Positions 1-12,429 of a stretch of 64,000 nucleotides of DNA are shown here, piece after piece; within the stretch, counting starts at the first letter, position 1; each line of letters begins with the position of its first letter. The stretch lies in NCBI GenBank assembly GCA_023213395.1, contig CM041465.1, forward strand, positions 139,383,741 to 139,447,740. The letters run 5' to 3'. Source of the stretch: Cycas panzhihuaensis. Taxonomy: Eukaryota > Cycadophyta. Both the position numbers and the translations under genes were made by a program. Below the pieces are notes generated by a model. It worked only from the letters and a program-made list of their open reading frames with translations, had not been told where the DNA came from and searched no databases.

Positions 1-240
1 ACTTTATACTTGTCAATGGAGCCATCTAAGCAAAACTTGGTCTTATAGATCCATTTTGTACCAGTAATCTTTTTCTTTGGAGGTAAATCAACTAGCTCCC
101 ATGTGTCATTCTTAACAATGGAGTTGTATTAATCTTCCATAGATTTTTTCCAACATTCATGTCAATTGGCCTTAGCAAAGTTTTTAGGCTCACGAGTCTT
201 CAATACCTTGCTCATTAGGGTAAAGTTAACCCTATGTCAG
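1..240 (-). pseudogene. Copia reverse transcriptase, N-terminal fragment cut by the window edge
   Basis: Minus-strand translation gives a stretch like 'MEDYNSIVKNDTWELVDLPP' followed by 'KKKITGTKWIYKTKFCLDG', the invariant start of copia RT ('E...L..N.TW.LV.LP....I..KWV.K.K...DG'). The frame has at least one stop. The remainder, including the YVDD active site and RNase H, would lie before position 1 of the window. Confidence 0.85.
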
Positions 241-596
241 TATGTAGATCTTTGATTATTATCCAAGATATTGCCCAAGTCATGATTTCAATGAACCCAT
301 TTTGGTAAGTTTTGTGGTGGAGGTTGAGATGAAGTTCCCTCACCACTAGGTTCATTAGTGCTTCTCCTAGAATCAAACATAGAAGGTACATATTTAGTTT
401 TGGTAGATGTATCAAACTTTATTAGAACCTCCTTTTTCTTTTCTTAAGGGTCTTGATAGTAGGTATCTTCTTGGAACTTAACATCCCTACTTAACATGAC
501 TTTCCTTGATTTGGGATCATATGCCTTGTACGACTTGGAAGTTTCACTATAGCTAAGGAAAATACATTTGACATTGTGATCATCTAGTTTTGATCT

Positions 597-1040
597 TTAT
601 TGATCAGGGATGTGAGCATAGGCAAGACATCCAAATACTCTAAGATGATGCATGCTTAGTTTGTAACAAGTCCAAGCTTCTTCTAGAGTTTTCCACCTAA
701 GAGCTTTGGTGGAGCACCTATTGAGTAAATAAATAGCTGTGTGTACTGCTTCAACCCAAAACACATGGCCCAAATTCTTGTCCTTAAACATATAGCTAGC
801 CATTTTGACTATAGTGCAATTTTTCCTCTTCGTTGCACCATTTTGCTATGGGATGTAGGGATTAGTGAACTGTCTTCTAATTCCATGATGTACATAATAA
901 TATTTAAATGCATATAAGATAAACTCTCTCCCATTATCCAATCTTAGGGATAAAAGTTTGTATCCACTTTGTTGCTCCACAAAGGTTGTGAAGTCAACAA
1001 AGTGTTGGAAGGCATTTGATTTATACTTGAGGAAGAACAC
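597..1040 (-). pseudogene. Copia integrase, degenerate
   Basis: Two open pieces carry the integrase core. 1040-846 has 'LRLDNGREFILYAFKYYYVHHGI', where the D of 'DNG' is the second catalytic aspartate. 803-597 has 'FWVEAVHTAIYLLNRCSTKA' and 'HLRVFGCLAYAHIPDQ', the conserved downstream part of copia integrases. The expected 'QQNG..ER' segment with the catalytic Glu falls at the break near 845, where the frame changes. Family function: DNA insertion of the cDNA in the nucleus. Confidence 0.88.
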
Positions 1041-1139
1041 CCATGTCTTCCTTATAAAGTCATCGATGAATATAATGAAGTATTTTACACTTGCTAGTAA
1101 AGGAGTGTTTATAGGACCACAAATATTTATGTATACTAA

Positions 1140-1890
1140 TTAGAGAGGAGTTGATGCTTGATGACTATAATCTAGAAAATTTTCCTTATGGTGTTTTCTA
1201 GGAAGGCGCCCTTCACATAAATTTTTATTCACCTCAATATGTGGTAAACCATTGACCATATCCAACCACTTCATAAGGGTCAAACTATTGTAATTGAGAT
1301 GGCCAAACCTTTTATACCACAACTCACTATCCAAGTTAGCTAAAGTTCTCAAAGCACATGTATCTAAAGGAGTAAGTATATATTTGAATAAGTGATCCTT
1401 AGTCATTTTCCCTTTAACAATAATAGCTTTATTTCTTCTTTTATCTTTATGACACACTCACTATTGTTAAGAATGACTCTGTAGTCCTATCCCATTATCT
1501 GCCCTACTAATAATAAGTTTTTCCTTAGAGATAGGATATACAAGACATCATCTAGATGTCTGTATTCTCCTATATCCATCATCAAGGCTATATTACATCT
1601 ACCAATTGATTCATGGGAGGTATCATCTACAAACATAATGGATCATTTTCTGCTTTTATTCAAAGTTTGAAACAAGTGTTCTTTATATATCATATGAGTT
1701 GAATATCCTAAATCAATATATTAGCTATTGTATTCTTCCTCCTTAGTAGTGAATCTAAATAGAAATAACCTATTATTGTCCCTTGATTCAGTTGTATTAT
1801 GTGCATGCTCTCTAGTGGGTGGTCCATATTTTGAGAATTATTTATCTTCAAAATGGCCACTTTTATGGCAATATAAACAATATAGGGGAT
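1140..1890 (-). pseudogene. Copia zinc knuckle, protease and GAG-pre-integrase, degenerate
   Basis: On the minus strand near 1885-1840 the translation reads 'YCLYCHKSGHF', a CX2CX4H zinc knuckle lacking its last Cys. From about 1710 down a decayed protease follows: 'IDLGYSTHM' stands where copia proteases have D-S-G-A-T/S-H-H. Stretch 1457-1140 contains 'ELWYKRFGHLNYNSLTLM', the H-x-R-x-G-H-x-N-motif region of the GAG-pre-integrase domain. Pieces lie in more than one frame with stops, and the protease triad is mutated. Confidence 0.75.
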
Positions 1891-2287
1891 CTCTCCTTTT
1901 ATATCTTAAGCTCTTACTTCGTGGATAAGATCGATCAACATTGGAGGATCTCCCCCTTTCTTCATAATGTTGAGGATGATTTTCTCTTGATTTATTGTCA
2001 TAGTAATCTTGATTGGACCTTAAGTATTGAGGGTTGCCTTGATAATTTAGATAATAAGTACATCCTTCAAACTATTTTCTTTGGTTTGTATACTTATGAG
2101 GGTTCTCATTTTGTTGGTGTTCTCCTTGCCTCCTTTGATGAGGGGCTTGATATTTGGGAGGATCTTGCCTAACTTCCCTTTTAGGATTCCCAACCCTTCT
2201 TTTTGGAGGTGATTCTTTGGACCTTGAAGTTCCTACTTGAGAATTGGATTGGATTCATGCCTTTGTAGCAAAAGTATGTTCAAATGA

Positions 2288-2893
2288 CTAATTAGCATTT
2301 TGTTGTTCTTCCATTGACATGAGAATAACACTAAGTTGTTCCACTTTTAATGTGCTTAGGTCTCTTGATATACTTATACTTACAGTGACCATTTTAAAAT
2401 ATCTAACTGCACTAATACATCTTAAGATCTGTTCAACCACCCTTTGTTCTGTTAAGATATCTCCAAGATACCTCATTTGATTGACTATATCTTATACTTT
2501 TGTCATGAATTCTATTATATTTTCTGTGGGTAACATGCACAAGTTTTCAAACTTACTTCTAAGATTTTAGAGTTTAGAAGAGGCAGCTCCTTCGTATATT
2601 AACTGAAGTGTATCTTAAGCTTCCTTTGATTTGATGGACTTACTAACCTGAAGGAATACATGATCTTCAAGTGCACAAAAGATAAGTATCAAAGCTTCAT
2701 TATCCTTCTTAACATTTTCTTTGTAGGTAGCTTTCTCCACATCAGTTGGATTTGGACCTAATTCATTGTACCCTGTTTTCACAATCTCCCACATCTCATT
2801 AGCTATGAGGATGGGTCTCATCCTCCTACTCCAATTTAAGAAATTATTCCCATCAAATTTTGGAATGATCATGTTACTGAAACTTGAGGCCAT
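2288..2893 (-). pseudogene. gag: Copia gag, degenerate
   Basis: The 92-codon open stretch 2893-2615 starts with Met-Ala-Ser-Ser and reads 'IPKFDGNNFLNWSRRMRPIL', the conserved N-terminus of plant copia Gag (DUF4219/UBN2 type), where the capsid begins after 'FDG.NF..W'. A second stretch at 2476-2288, in another frame, continues the capsid ('MRYLGDILTEQRVVEQILRC'). Between them the frame is lost, so this is a pseudogene. The start at 2893 is chosen because the Met directly precedes the conserved motif. Gag would form the cytoplasmic particle that packages element RNA. Confidence 0.85.
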
Positions 2894-4080
2894 GTTGAAC
2901 TAAAGTTTTTGTTAAAAAAATTGACAAATAAAGATGAAGTTTATAAGAGTTTTAAATTTGAAGTTCAAAAGAGTTTAAATTTAAAGTTTGAAAAGGTTTT
3001 GGATTTGAAGTTTAAACCAAGTTTCAATAACCCAAGTTTTACTCAAAGTTTGAAAAGTGAACTAGTACCTAATAAGGCAGTAGGCTCTAAATTTAGGGGT
3101 CTCTTAGGGAAACTAGGCAAACTAAGCAAACTCCCTCTCTTTACTTCTTACTTTCTCTTTTTATTTATTTATTTTTTTCTTTTAGATTTAAGAGGGCATA
3201 TACATATATAATCACTTGAGTAGTGTGAGTAGATATAGAGGCAAGTTAGACCATAAAGAAACTAAAATAATTACTACAACAATGATATTTTTAATAAAAC
3301 CAAGACCAAACAATGAGCGCCTAGTGAGGAGGTTGAATCGTGGCATTCAAAGGACATGTCATGTGACAATCCTGAGCATTAGCAGTGGGACATGCATGGA
3401 GCAGGGTCCTTCGATCAGTGATCATGGAGAACTAAGATATCTACTACAACTAGGGGCATGTAAAAATCATTATAGGTTCCATTATTTAAGTTGTAGGTAT
3501 GACAAACAAAAGCCCTAGTAAAACTAGGGTGAAGAGATGATAAAACAATTAGCAAAATATCATTGGATACAAATGGTACACAAGCTAGTGAAAGGGGAAC
3601 CAAAGGCACCTAAGAACTTAATAGGATGAATAAGAGGGTATCACAAAGTACTAAGAGTTGAAAATGTGGTCAGAGCATGTTAGAAAGCTATAAAAGACTA
3701 TGTTGAAGGCATGAATAAAGCATAGGAAATAAACAGTAAAGGCAATAACAATAGTGAAAAATGGGAGGTCAAATAGTATCTGATGCATAATGTGGTGACA
3801 TAAGTAGTAAATTGATAATCAAGGTGAAAATACAATTCCATGGGCTATAAACACCTAAAGGAGATGAGATAGATGATTTGGGGGCAAAAAAGGCTCACCT
3901 GGGGAGAAAAGGGCCATCAATGCTATGCTTCAAATGGTAATAAAATAGAATCCAGGTGCAAGAAGGGTCATTGACCTAAATAGATATGATAAGAGTATCT
4001 GGGATGGCCATGTTGATAATGAAGCCATAAGGAAATAAATGGGAGTTAAAACAACACCCAAATGAAGGGTGAGAGGCCCT
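2894..4080. other. Gene-free stretch between copia gag and the antisense gene of Tat copy B
   Basis: No coding frame is recognised. About 2910-3060 holds loose repeats of an AAGTTTGAA-like word. About 3100-3190 holds a T-rich block beside a 'GGGAGTTTGCTTAGTTTGCC' motif (minus strand) that recurs twice near 41880-42130. Copy B's second RNase H and 3' LTR (minus orientation) would be expected here, but I cannot demonstrate either. Confidence 0.5.
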
Positions 4081-4090
4081 TTATATATTT
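4080..4090 (+). promoter_or_regulatory. TATA box of the antisense gene, copy B
   Basis: 'CCCTTTATATATTTAAG' lies about 165 bp upstream of the exon-1 ATG. It aligns with the TATA region of A's antisense gene (minus strand, 30027-30019). The match continues through a shared 'ATTTTGAATTTATTTTCACC'-like stretch (A: 'AAATGAATTCATTTTCACC'). Confidence 0.6.
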
Positions 4091-4251
4091 AAGTTTCTTA
4101 AGAATTTTGAATTTATTTTCACCATCACTCATACGATTTCTATAGAAACCTTCTTTGCTACCAAATTTTCCTTTGCCTTTGTGAGCTTGCTGTGGGAGAT
4201 TTAACCATCATATTACTAAGCCAATAGAGCCATTGGGACCGTATCAATGCC

Positions 4252-6560
4252 ATGGCCATAACACACTAAGATCTAATGAGTGGATCTAATTTATTACTTG
4301 TATTTTTTGGCATTTTGTGAATATTTATTTTTTGTAGGTAGGTTGTGCCTATTTAGGTGGAATGAGGCTAAATGGGGCCTATTTAAGGTATTATTTTAGG
4401 ATAGACTAGGGCATCTAAGTGCCCTAGTCTTGATGGGATAGCTATTAGGCCTGGAAAACAACCTTTTAATTTATTTTTTGTAGTGTAGGATTGATTTTCT
4501 ACATATCATAGTAAACTTTATGGTACTACAAGTATTATAACACTATTGTAAATACTCTTAGGAAATTTTTATGGTATCACAAAGGTGTCTCCAATACTAT
4601 AGAGATATTTGTAGTACCATAGAGATATTTATGGCACCACAAATATATTTGTAGTATAAACATGATTAAAAAAAAATATTTTACTTTTAAAAATTTTATT
4701 ATATTTATTATTGTTATTATTATTATTTGAATTATTAGTCATTGAGATGTAGACCTTAGGCTCTAATGATTGATTCGTGTGATTTTTTGTGTGTGTTTTT
4801 AGGTTGTTATCATGATTAATAATTACAAAAATATTAGGATGCCTATGTTAGGACTAGTAGATCTAATAATAGCATGAGATTGAGAGGTGTTATGGAGGTG
4901 TGGGCTACTAAGAGTCATCACAATGCATTAGTATGTATTAGATTAGGCCCTCCTTATAGACACTATATCATACTAGGACAAGAGGAGGCAAATTTTTTAC
5001 GTGCCAATGGTAGGGGTTATAATAATCACTGTTAGTGATATCAAGAGGATCCCAGGGCTATCTATGAGAGGAGTGCCACCTAAGATGGGGGTTTTACCTA
5101 GTACTTAGGATACCAATTAGGCAATTGTAAGGTATTTTTGTGGTAGGGTGCATTAGGATTAGAAAGTAGGAAAGGTGAGGAGGACCATGACAATGGCCAT
5201 TCCTCATATGAGAAAGCTCATTAAATTCACTATTCTATTCCATATATCTCAATGATAGAACTATTACAAGGTGCCCAGAGGTTGAATGGGCATCATACAC
5301 TAATACAAGGATGGGGAGAGGTTGGATTGGGTAGCCCTTATAATGGCTAACATGTAGGCCTAGTTGCACTATATCCAAGTAATAGGGCATGGTGGATTCT
5401 CTTATTGCTATATTTTGCAGTGCTAGTTCTTTGATAACTTTCATGGAGTGGGACCTATAGTAGGGCCACAACTAGTAGCATCGAGTGGGCCACTAATTCA
5501 TAGGTGGTCATCATGGTTCTATAGTTTGGAAGAGTTAGAGCATGTTTGTTAATCAATAGATATGACTTCCTTAGATCTACTAACCCTTGATGACTATATG
5601 AGGCATCCCTATTAGGGTGTCCATTAGGACAATAATGAGGAGGGAGATGGAGAGACAATAAGGTAGGTAGTGGAGGCCAGAGAGGAGTAGGGAGAGGGAG
5701 ATGAAGCTACCAGAGGGGATGAGGACAAGGTACAGACTGCTAAAGATGAGGAGGCACATGATGCCGTTATGGGGGTAGGTTAGGGAACATGCCAAGAGGT
5801 TGCACTAGCTCTAGAGGATGTTTCTCAGAGAGGTATTACCCTTTGCCTTTTGATTTTAGCCTATTTTAATTGCTCCTATTATTTGATTATATAATAAGTT
5901 TTTATAGATTTATTACTGACATCCAAACTTCTTAATTGGTAGGAAAGGGTATTATGGTAAAGATTGTTAGTAGGGTTATTGTTGAGCTATTTCTTATATT
6001 GTATACAAAGGGCCAACCTCCCATAGTGGATAGTGGGGAGCCAGTATCAGTGTTCCCTTATATAACAACATTTTCCCCCTTATTGAGGGTAAGAGAGATG
6101 TGGAATGTAGAGGTCCACTAGCTACAGTCAGACCAAGACTAGATCCAGGCTAAGAGGAGCCAACACTATATAGAGAGGAACTAGTTGTAGGACTAAGTGA
6201 GGGAGTTAAAGGCATGAGGTATGAGGATCTTACCTCTAGTTATAATGGCACCCATACAAACAACTCCTATCATAGAGGTATAGATTTCTATACTTGAGAC
6301 TCAACTTCAGGATATCTAGGAGGAGTGGGATCAACTCCATTCTAGATATGATTAGTTGGTGGAGCAGATGATAGCCCACTTGTCAAGGACATATACAATG
6401 ATAATGACATAATGATGCTAGAGGGAGGAGGATCACTTATAAGATGAGGAGAGTGAGGCCAAACCATCACAGTAGCTAAGGAGGAGCTTTGGGGGTACAT
6501 GAACCCCCCTTCCCCTAGAGTAGAGGAGACAACAACTGAGGGACGACACCTCCTGAGGGT
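4252..6560 (+). pseudogene. Antisense PMD gene of Tat copy B, decayed
   Basis: Predicted exon 1 is 4252-4275 (8 codons, one now a stop). The intron is 4276-4802, with donor now ATGAGT where A has GTGAGT and acceptor 'TGTGTGTTTTTAG'. Exon 2 starts at 4803. From 4803 to about 5110 the translation aligns codon for codon with A's antisense protein without gaps, e.g. 'FYVPMVGVIIITVSDIKRIP' against A's 'FHLPQVGDVTVTPRDIRRIL', the PMD core. Stops replace Gln and Trp codons. Later matches: 'RLDWVALIMANM', 'TSLDLLTLDDYM', and near 5950-6110 'GQPPIVDSGEP...LLRVREMW' (A: 'AQPPIQAGDEP...LVRARDIW'), followed by a coiled-coil-like tail. Function of the PMD in elements is unknown. Confidence 0.8.
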
Positions 6561-6700
6561 AAAGGGAATAGTTGCATTTTATATTTTGTAGAGAAAAGTT
6601 AGGCCTATAGGGATATGGAGTTTATATATATGATTGTACACCCTTATAAGGGTTGTGACTTCCTCATAGGATGTTGTATCCCTTATCTACCTTGTACTCT

Positions 6701-8583
<1,883 letters not shown>

Positions 8584-9180
8584 GGGGCACATTCATACCC
8601 GACCAATATTTTGTATCTTTTATATATTAGTTGTATGGATATATCTTTATATGTTTTATCATTCCCATGTGTATATGTGCTTTATCTATGTATGTTTAGG
8701 TTGATATCTCTCTTATGTATGGCAGCATAGCTTATACACAAAGCACATACATACTATCCACATGAAATGACATCATGTGATTGACCACCAATTTATGCTC
8801 TTGGAGGAGTCCCGTACCCTATTATGGGGATAATTGCATCACTGGCTAGGAATGGTAAGAGATGACCTTGATGAGATGCCTTTTGAAGAGGTGATAACAT
8901 CTAAGGTAGGGATAGTTTAGACTCATTTGAGAGTGAGAAAGGGAATGGGAATACTTTAGTGCCATGCACCCTTTATGGGGGATGCTTAAACTCATGGATG
9001 GGGGTAGTTTAGGCTCATTTTAGAGAAAAGTAATAGTTTAGGCTTGTACCAGAGCAAAGTAGCATTTTAGGCTCATATTGAAGCATTTTTTAGCTACCCC
9101 CTACATTGGAGGGCTAAGAGTTCAACTATAAAAACCTCTTAAGGAATTATTAATTGATGACCTTTTCAAATTCAAGGCCT
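8584..9180 (-). other. Spacer 3' of integrase, Tat copy B
   Basis: No coding frame. The reverse complement matches the region just after the pol stop of A: the motif read as 'GGTAGTTTAGGCTCATTT' on the plus strand at 9005 equals A's 'AAATGAGCCTAAACTACC' at 26830. Variants recur at about 8910 and 9040, suggesting short local duplications in B. Confidence 0.6.
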
Positions 9181-9181
9181 T

Positions 9182-10510
9182 CTAATGTAGCAATTCAGTA
9201 TATGCCATTATTAAGAGTTTAAATGACCACAAAATATCCAACCCATTTGAGGCCAATTTTAGAAAGGCAGTCATATAAATATTATAGTTTAAGGACTTGG
9301 TTCTCAGGGAATAGAGGTCACATTCATGGCTATTTGTCATGTGTCTTTTGGGATTTAGCCTTAGATATAGGGTTGGCTTGGCATGTAATGAGGAAGTTTT
9401 CATCTAATGCTTCTAGATCAAGAAGATGGGCTTAGTTACACCACTCTTTATCTACAAATTCCTTAAGGGAAACCCTTAAGGAAGGGATTTCAACTTCAAG
9501 AGGTAGCACTACTTTCGATCTATAGACCAACAAAAATAACATCATACCTATGGACATCCTAATAAATGTGCAATAAGCCCATAAGGTTGAGTGGAGTTGA
9601 AGGTGCCAATCCCATTAGGATTAGATAATGGTGTTCTTAAGAATATTAATCAAAGTCTTGTTAAAAGTCTTGATATGGCTATTATTTTGGGGATAATAAG
9701 GAAATGAAGTTTTGTGAGGGATTTTGAATCTCACAAAGTTCATCCATCTTTTTATTGTAAAAAAGAGTTCCATTATCCATAATGAGGACATCCAGGAGCC
9801 CAAATCAATAAATAATGTGTTGAAAGCTAAAAGTGGTGACTATTTTGCCTGTTGTGGAGGATAAAAAGATAGCCTTGGCCCATTTGGTGAAGTATTCTAT
9901 GGATGTGAGAATGAATTTGTGTTGGGCCACGGATGAGAGAGTTATGACCCTAATGAGATCAAGACCCCATTAGGAGAATGGCCATGGTGACATTATCATG
10001 TGCAATGCCTTAGAAGGTTGGTGGATTATATTGGCATGTTCTTGAAATATGTGACAACATTGAGCATATGCATGGGCATCTTTGAAAAGAGTTAGCCAAT
10101 AAGAGTCCATGCATAGGATTCATTAGGCCATGGACTAGCCTCCAAAATATCCACCATAAATGTTGTCATGGCATTCATGAAGGACTTGATCAGTTTCGTT
10201 CAAATTAATACAATGAAGGAGGATGCCATCAAATGATAACTTATATAATACTTTTTCAATGAGGAAGTATTACCACACAATGGCCTTTATACATTGTTAG
10301 ACTTTATCACTAGCATCTGTAGGGTACTTTTATTGAGTTAAATAACTCACAATGTCAGCATACCACTTTCTCTTAGTGAAGGGATGCCTGTTAGTCTGTT
10401 GGAGAGCTAAGATAGATTCATCAGGTAAGGAGTCATCATATTTACAAAATTGAGAAGGGGGGTGTTAGTGAGTTACTCTGCCATGACCATCCCCTTCTTT
10501 GATTTGCAAC
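9182..10510 (-). pseudogene. Integrase of Tat copy B, degenerate
   Basis: Minus-strand translation follows A's integrase from its N-terminal linker: near 10480 'KSKKGMVMAE' (A 'KSKKGMIVAE'), then a zinc-finger region ('ECHDNIYGGYFGG'), then 'HKFILTSIEYFTKWAKAIFL', 'DVLIMDNGTLFYNKKMDELC' with the second catalytic Asp, and the end 'IATLEGLEFEKVIN'. Several frameshifts and many TAG/TAA stops make it inactive. Confidence 0.88.
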
Positions 10511-10529
10511 TTTCATACTAGTATTATTT

Positions 10530-10881
10530 AATGATATCTTAGTTTATAATAAAATATATGAGGATTATTTGACCTACTTGGACCAAGCTTTATAACTTTT
10601 GAAGGAAAATTAAATTTATACTAAGTGTTCTAGATGCTCCTTTGGCACCAATGAAGTGGGAAACCTTAGATATATTATTTTAATAAAAAGCATGAAGGTG
10701 GACCTAAAAAAATTTGAAGACATATAAAATTGGCTAAATCCAAAGTCCCATTAGAGTCTTCATGGATTTTTAGGTCTCACAAGTTATTACCATAAATTTA
10801 TCAATGAATATGATAAAAACACAACCCCATTAACCACATTTGATCCAGAAGGATCTACCATATGTTTACAGGATGCGGAAA
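10530..10881 (+). pseudogene. Chromovirus RT C-terminal fragment
   Basis: Translation includes 'LKKFEDI*NWLNPKS' and 'SLHGFLGLTSYYHKFINEYD', matching the conserved RT/RNase H connection of Ty3 elements ('P...L..FLGL..YYR.FI..Y'). The upstream thumb region is recognisable but frame-shifted. The fragment ends at the insertion beginning at 10887, and the reading frame resumes across it. Confidence 0.8.
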
Positions 10882-10886
10882 ATGCT

Positions 10887-11728
10887 AGGCATTGGAATAA
10901 CTAAAGGAGATATGGCCAAATGGTATCAAAATTATATGAAATTTTGTGTAAAGGTATAAGACACATCCCACTAGATGTGTAAAAAAGGTGGGGTTTAGAA
11001 AATATCATTTGATTAGAGTTCAAGCCTTGTTTTTGCATAAAATTAATCCCACAACTAGCAGAAAAAACAACAAATATATATTATAATTAAATGAATAAAA
11101 ATATAGGTAAATGACATCCAAATGAGCTAAAATTTTGAGGAAGCGGAGGAGACATGTGTTCCTATATGTGTACCAAATTTAAGCTAAATTAGAGTCCGTT
11201 AAGGTTATTTATAAGCCATAATTTTTAAGAATTTCATGAAGGCCACTTGGATAGCAGAAAAATAACAAGTACATATTATCATTAAATGAATATAAATGTA
11301 GTCAAATGACATCCAAATGAGCTAAAATTTTGAGGAAGCGGAGGGGACATGTGTTCCTATATGTTTACCAAATTTTAGCAAAATTAGAGTCCGTTAAGAT
11401 TAGTTACAAGCTACAACGTTTTAAGAATTACATGAAGGCCACTTGGACAACATGCATTCTGGTGGTTAGTGGTTATACTTGCATGATTGCCACTTGTTAA
11501 ACATGCAATTTTGGTTTCTTTATATAAATTGAGCCCTAATACAGGTTGGAGAGGTGGTTCTTGGAGACTTGACTTGGGAAGCATCCTTGGAGAAGCATTT
11601 TGGAGGGTTGGAGTCCCCCTTATGGATCTCAAGGAGAAAAGGTTGATAATTGACTTCTTCACCAACTAAGCTCTTTTGGGATCAACATTAGTTAAAACAA
11701 TTCTTTATAATGGTTAGGATTGTAGAGC
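10887..11728. mobile_element. 842-bp insertion flanked by ATGCT direct repeats (possible solo LTR)
   Basis: The 5-bp word ATGCT occurs at 10882-10886 and 11729-11733, exactly at the two edges where the RT-RNase H frame of the host element stops and resumes. This makes it a clean insertion with target duplication. It contains a 196-bp tandem repeat and a TATA-like 'CTTTATATAAATTGAGCCC' (about 11518). No terminal inverted repeats and no clear TG...CA ends were found, so the class is unsure; a worn solo LTR is my best guess. No convincing coding sequence. Confidence 0.65.
11057..11448. repeat. Two tandem copies of a 196-bp unit
   Basis: 11057-11252 and 11253-11448 are head-to-tail copies, both starting AGCAGAAAAA and ending GGCCACTTGGA. 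They share blocks such as 'GACATCCAAATGAGCTAAAA' and 'AGAGTCCGTTAAG'. Differences are mostly single bases. Inside the 842-bp insertion. Confidence 0.92.
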
Positions 11729-11733
11729 ATGCT

Positions 11734-12190
11734 TTTGAGATTCTTAAGGAGGCCATGTGATGTATACATGTACTAGCCATGCTTAATTTTTCTAAACCAT
11801 TCATCATTGAAAGCAATGCCTCTAGGGTCAAAATTAGTGTAGTCTTAATATAGGAAGGATGGCCGCTAGTACTCTCTAGTAAGGTACTTGCTAGCAAGAG
11901 TATGGGAAAATCCATATATGAGAAGGAGGTGTTAGCTATCATTTATATTGTTAATCATTAATGGCCCTATCTTTTAAGATATCATTTCTACATCAAGACT
12001 AACCATCATAACCTCAAATATTTCTTAGAGTAATGGGTATCATCACCTAGATAGTAAAAGTGGTCCATTAAGTTATTAGGCTATGATTATGAGATTATCT
12101 ACAAAAAGGAGAAGGAAAATATGGTGGTCGATGTATTATTATTCAAGTTTAAGGACTAAGGTGTATTGTGTGTTTTATTCTTACTAAGCT
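11734..12190 (+). pseudogene. Chromovirus RNase H, degenerate
   Basis: Translation gives 'FEILKEAMCCIHVLAMLNFS' and 'KPFIIESNAS' (the first catalytic Asp region, now Asn), then 'YEKEVLAIIYIVNH' and 'YHFYIKTNHHNLKYFLE', the typical RNase H motifs of Ty3/gypsy. It ends with 'YDYEIIYKKEKENMVVDVL'. At least three frame changes. Confidence 0.82.
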
Positions 12191-12429
12191 TAGATTAGTT
12201 AATAGAAATTATATAAGAATGGCAACATGATGTGTAGGTATAATAACTAATTCAATTATTAATAGTTGATTCTATGGGTAAACCTAAATACTCTTAGGAG
12301 GGCACTATTTGTGCTATAAGGAACATATTGTGCTTTCAACTAAATATAATCTTTTAGATAAGTTATTATAAGAACTATGTATAACACCTTCTATAAGTCA
12401 TTCTAGTTTCTTAAAGATATATAAATGTG

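Larger units (their letters stand above)
1..2893 (-). mobile_element. Decayed Ty1/copia retrotransposon, 5' part (gag to start of RT)
   Basis: Read on the minus strand from 2893 downward, the order is gag, zinc knuckle, protease, GAG-pre-integrase, integrase and the start of reverse transcriptase, which is the Ty1/copia order (integrase before RT). The window edge cuts the element inside RT, so its 3' LTR lies outside. The frame is broken by many stops and shifts, so it is inactive. No primer site or LTR edge is recognisable upstream of gag (above 2893), where the DNA passes into sequence related to other elements of the window. AT-rich, with the loss of CAG/CTG typical of old methylated copies. 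Confidence 0.9.

Noticed and set aside
3216-3609. Second RNase H (aRNH) of copy B on the minus strand
   Set aside because: It is the expected place, but no TDGGSRGNPG-like motif could be read in any frame.
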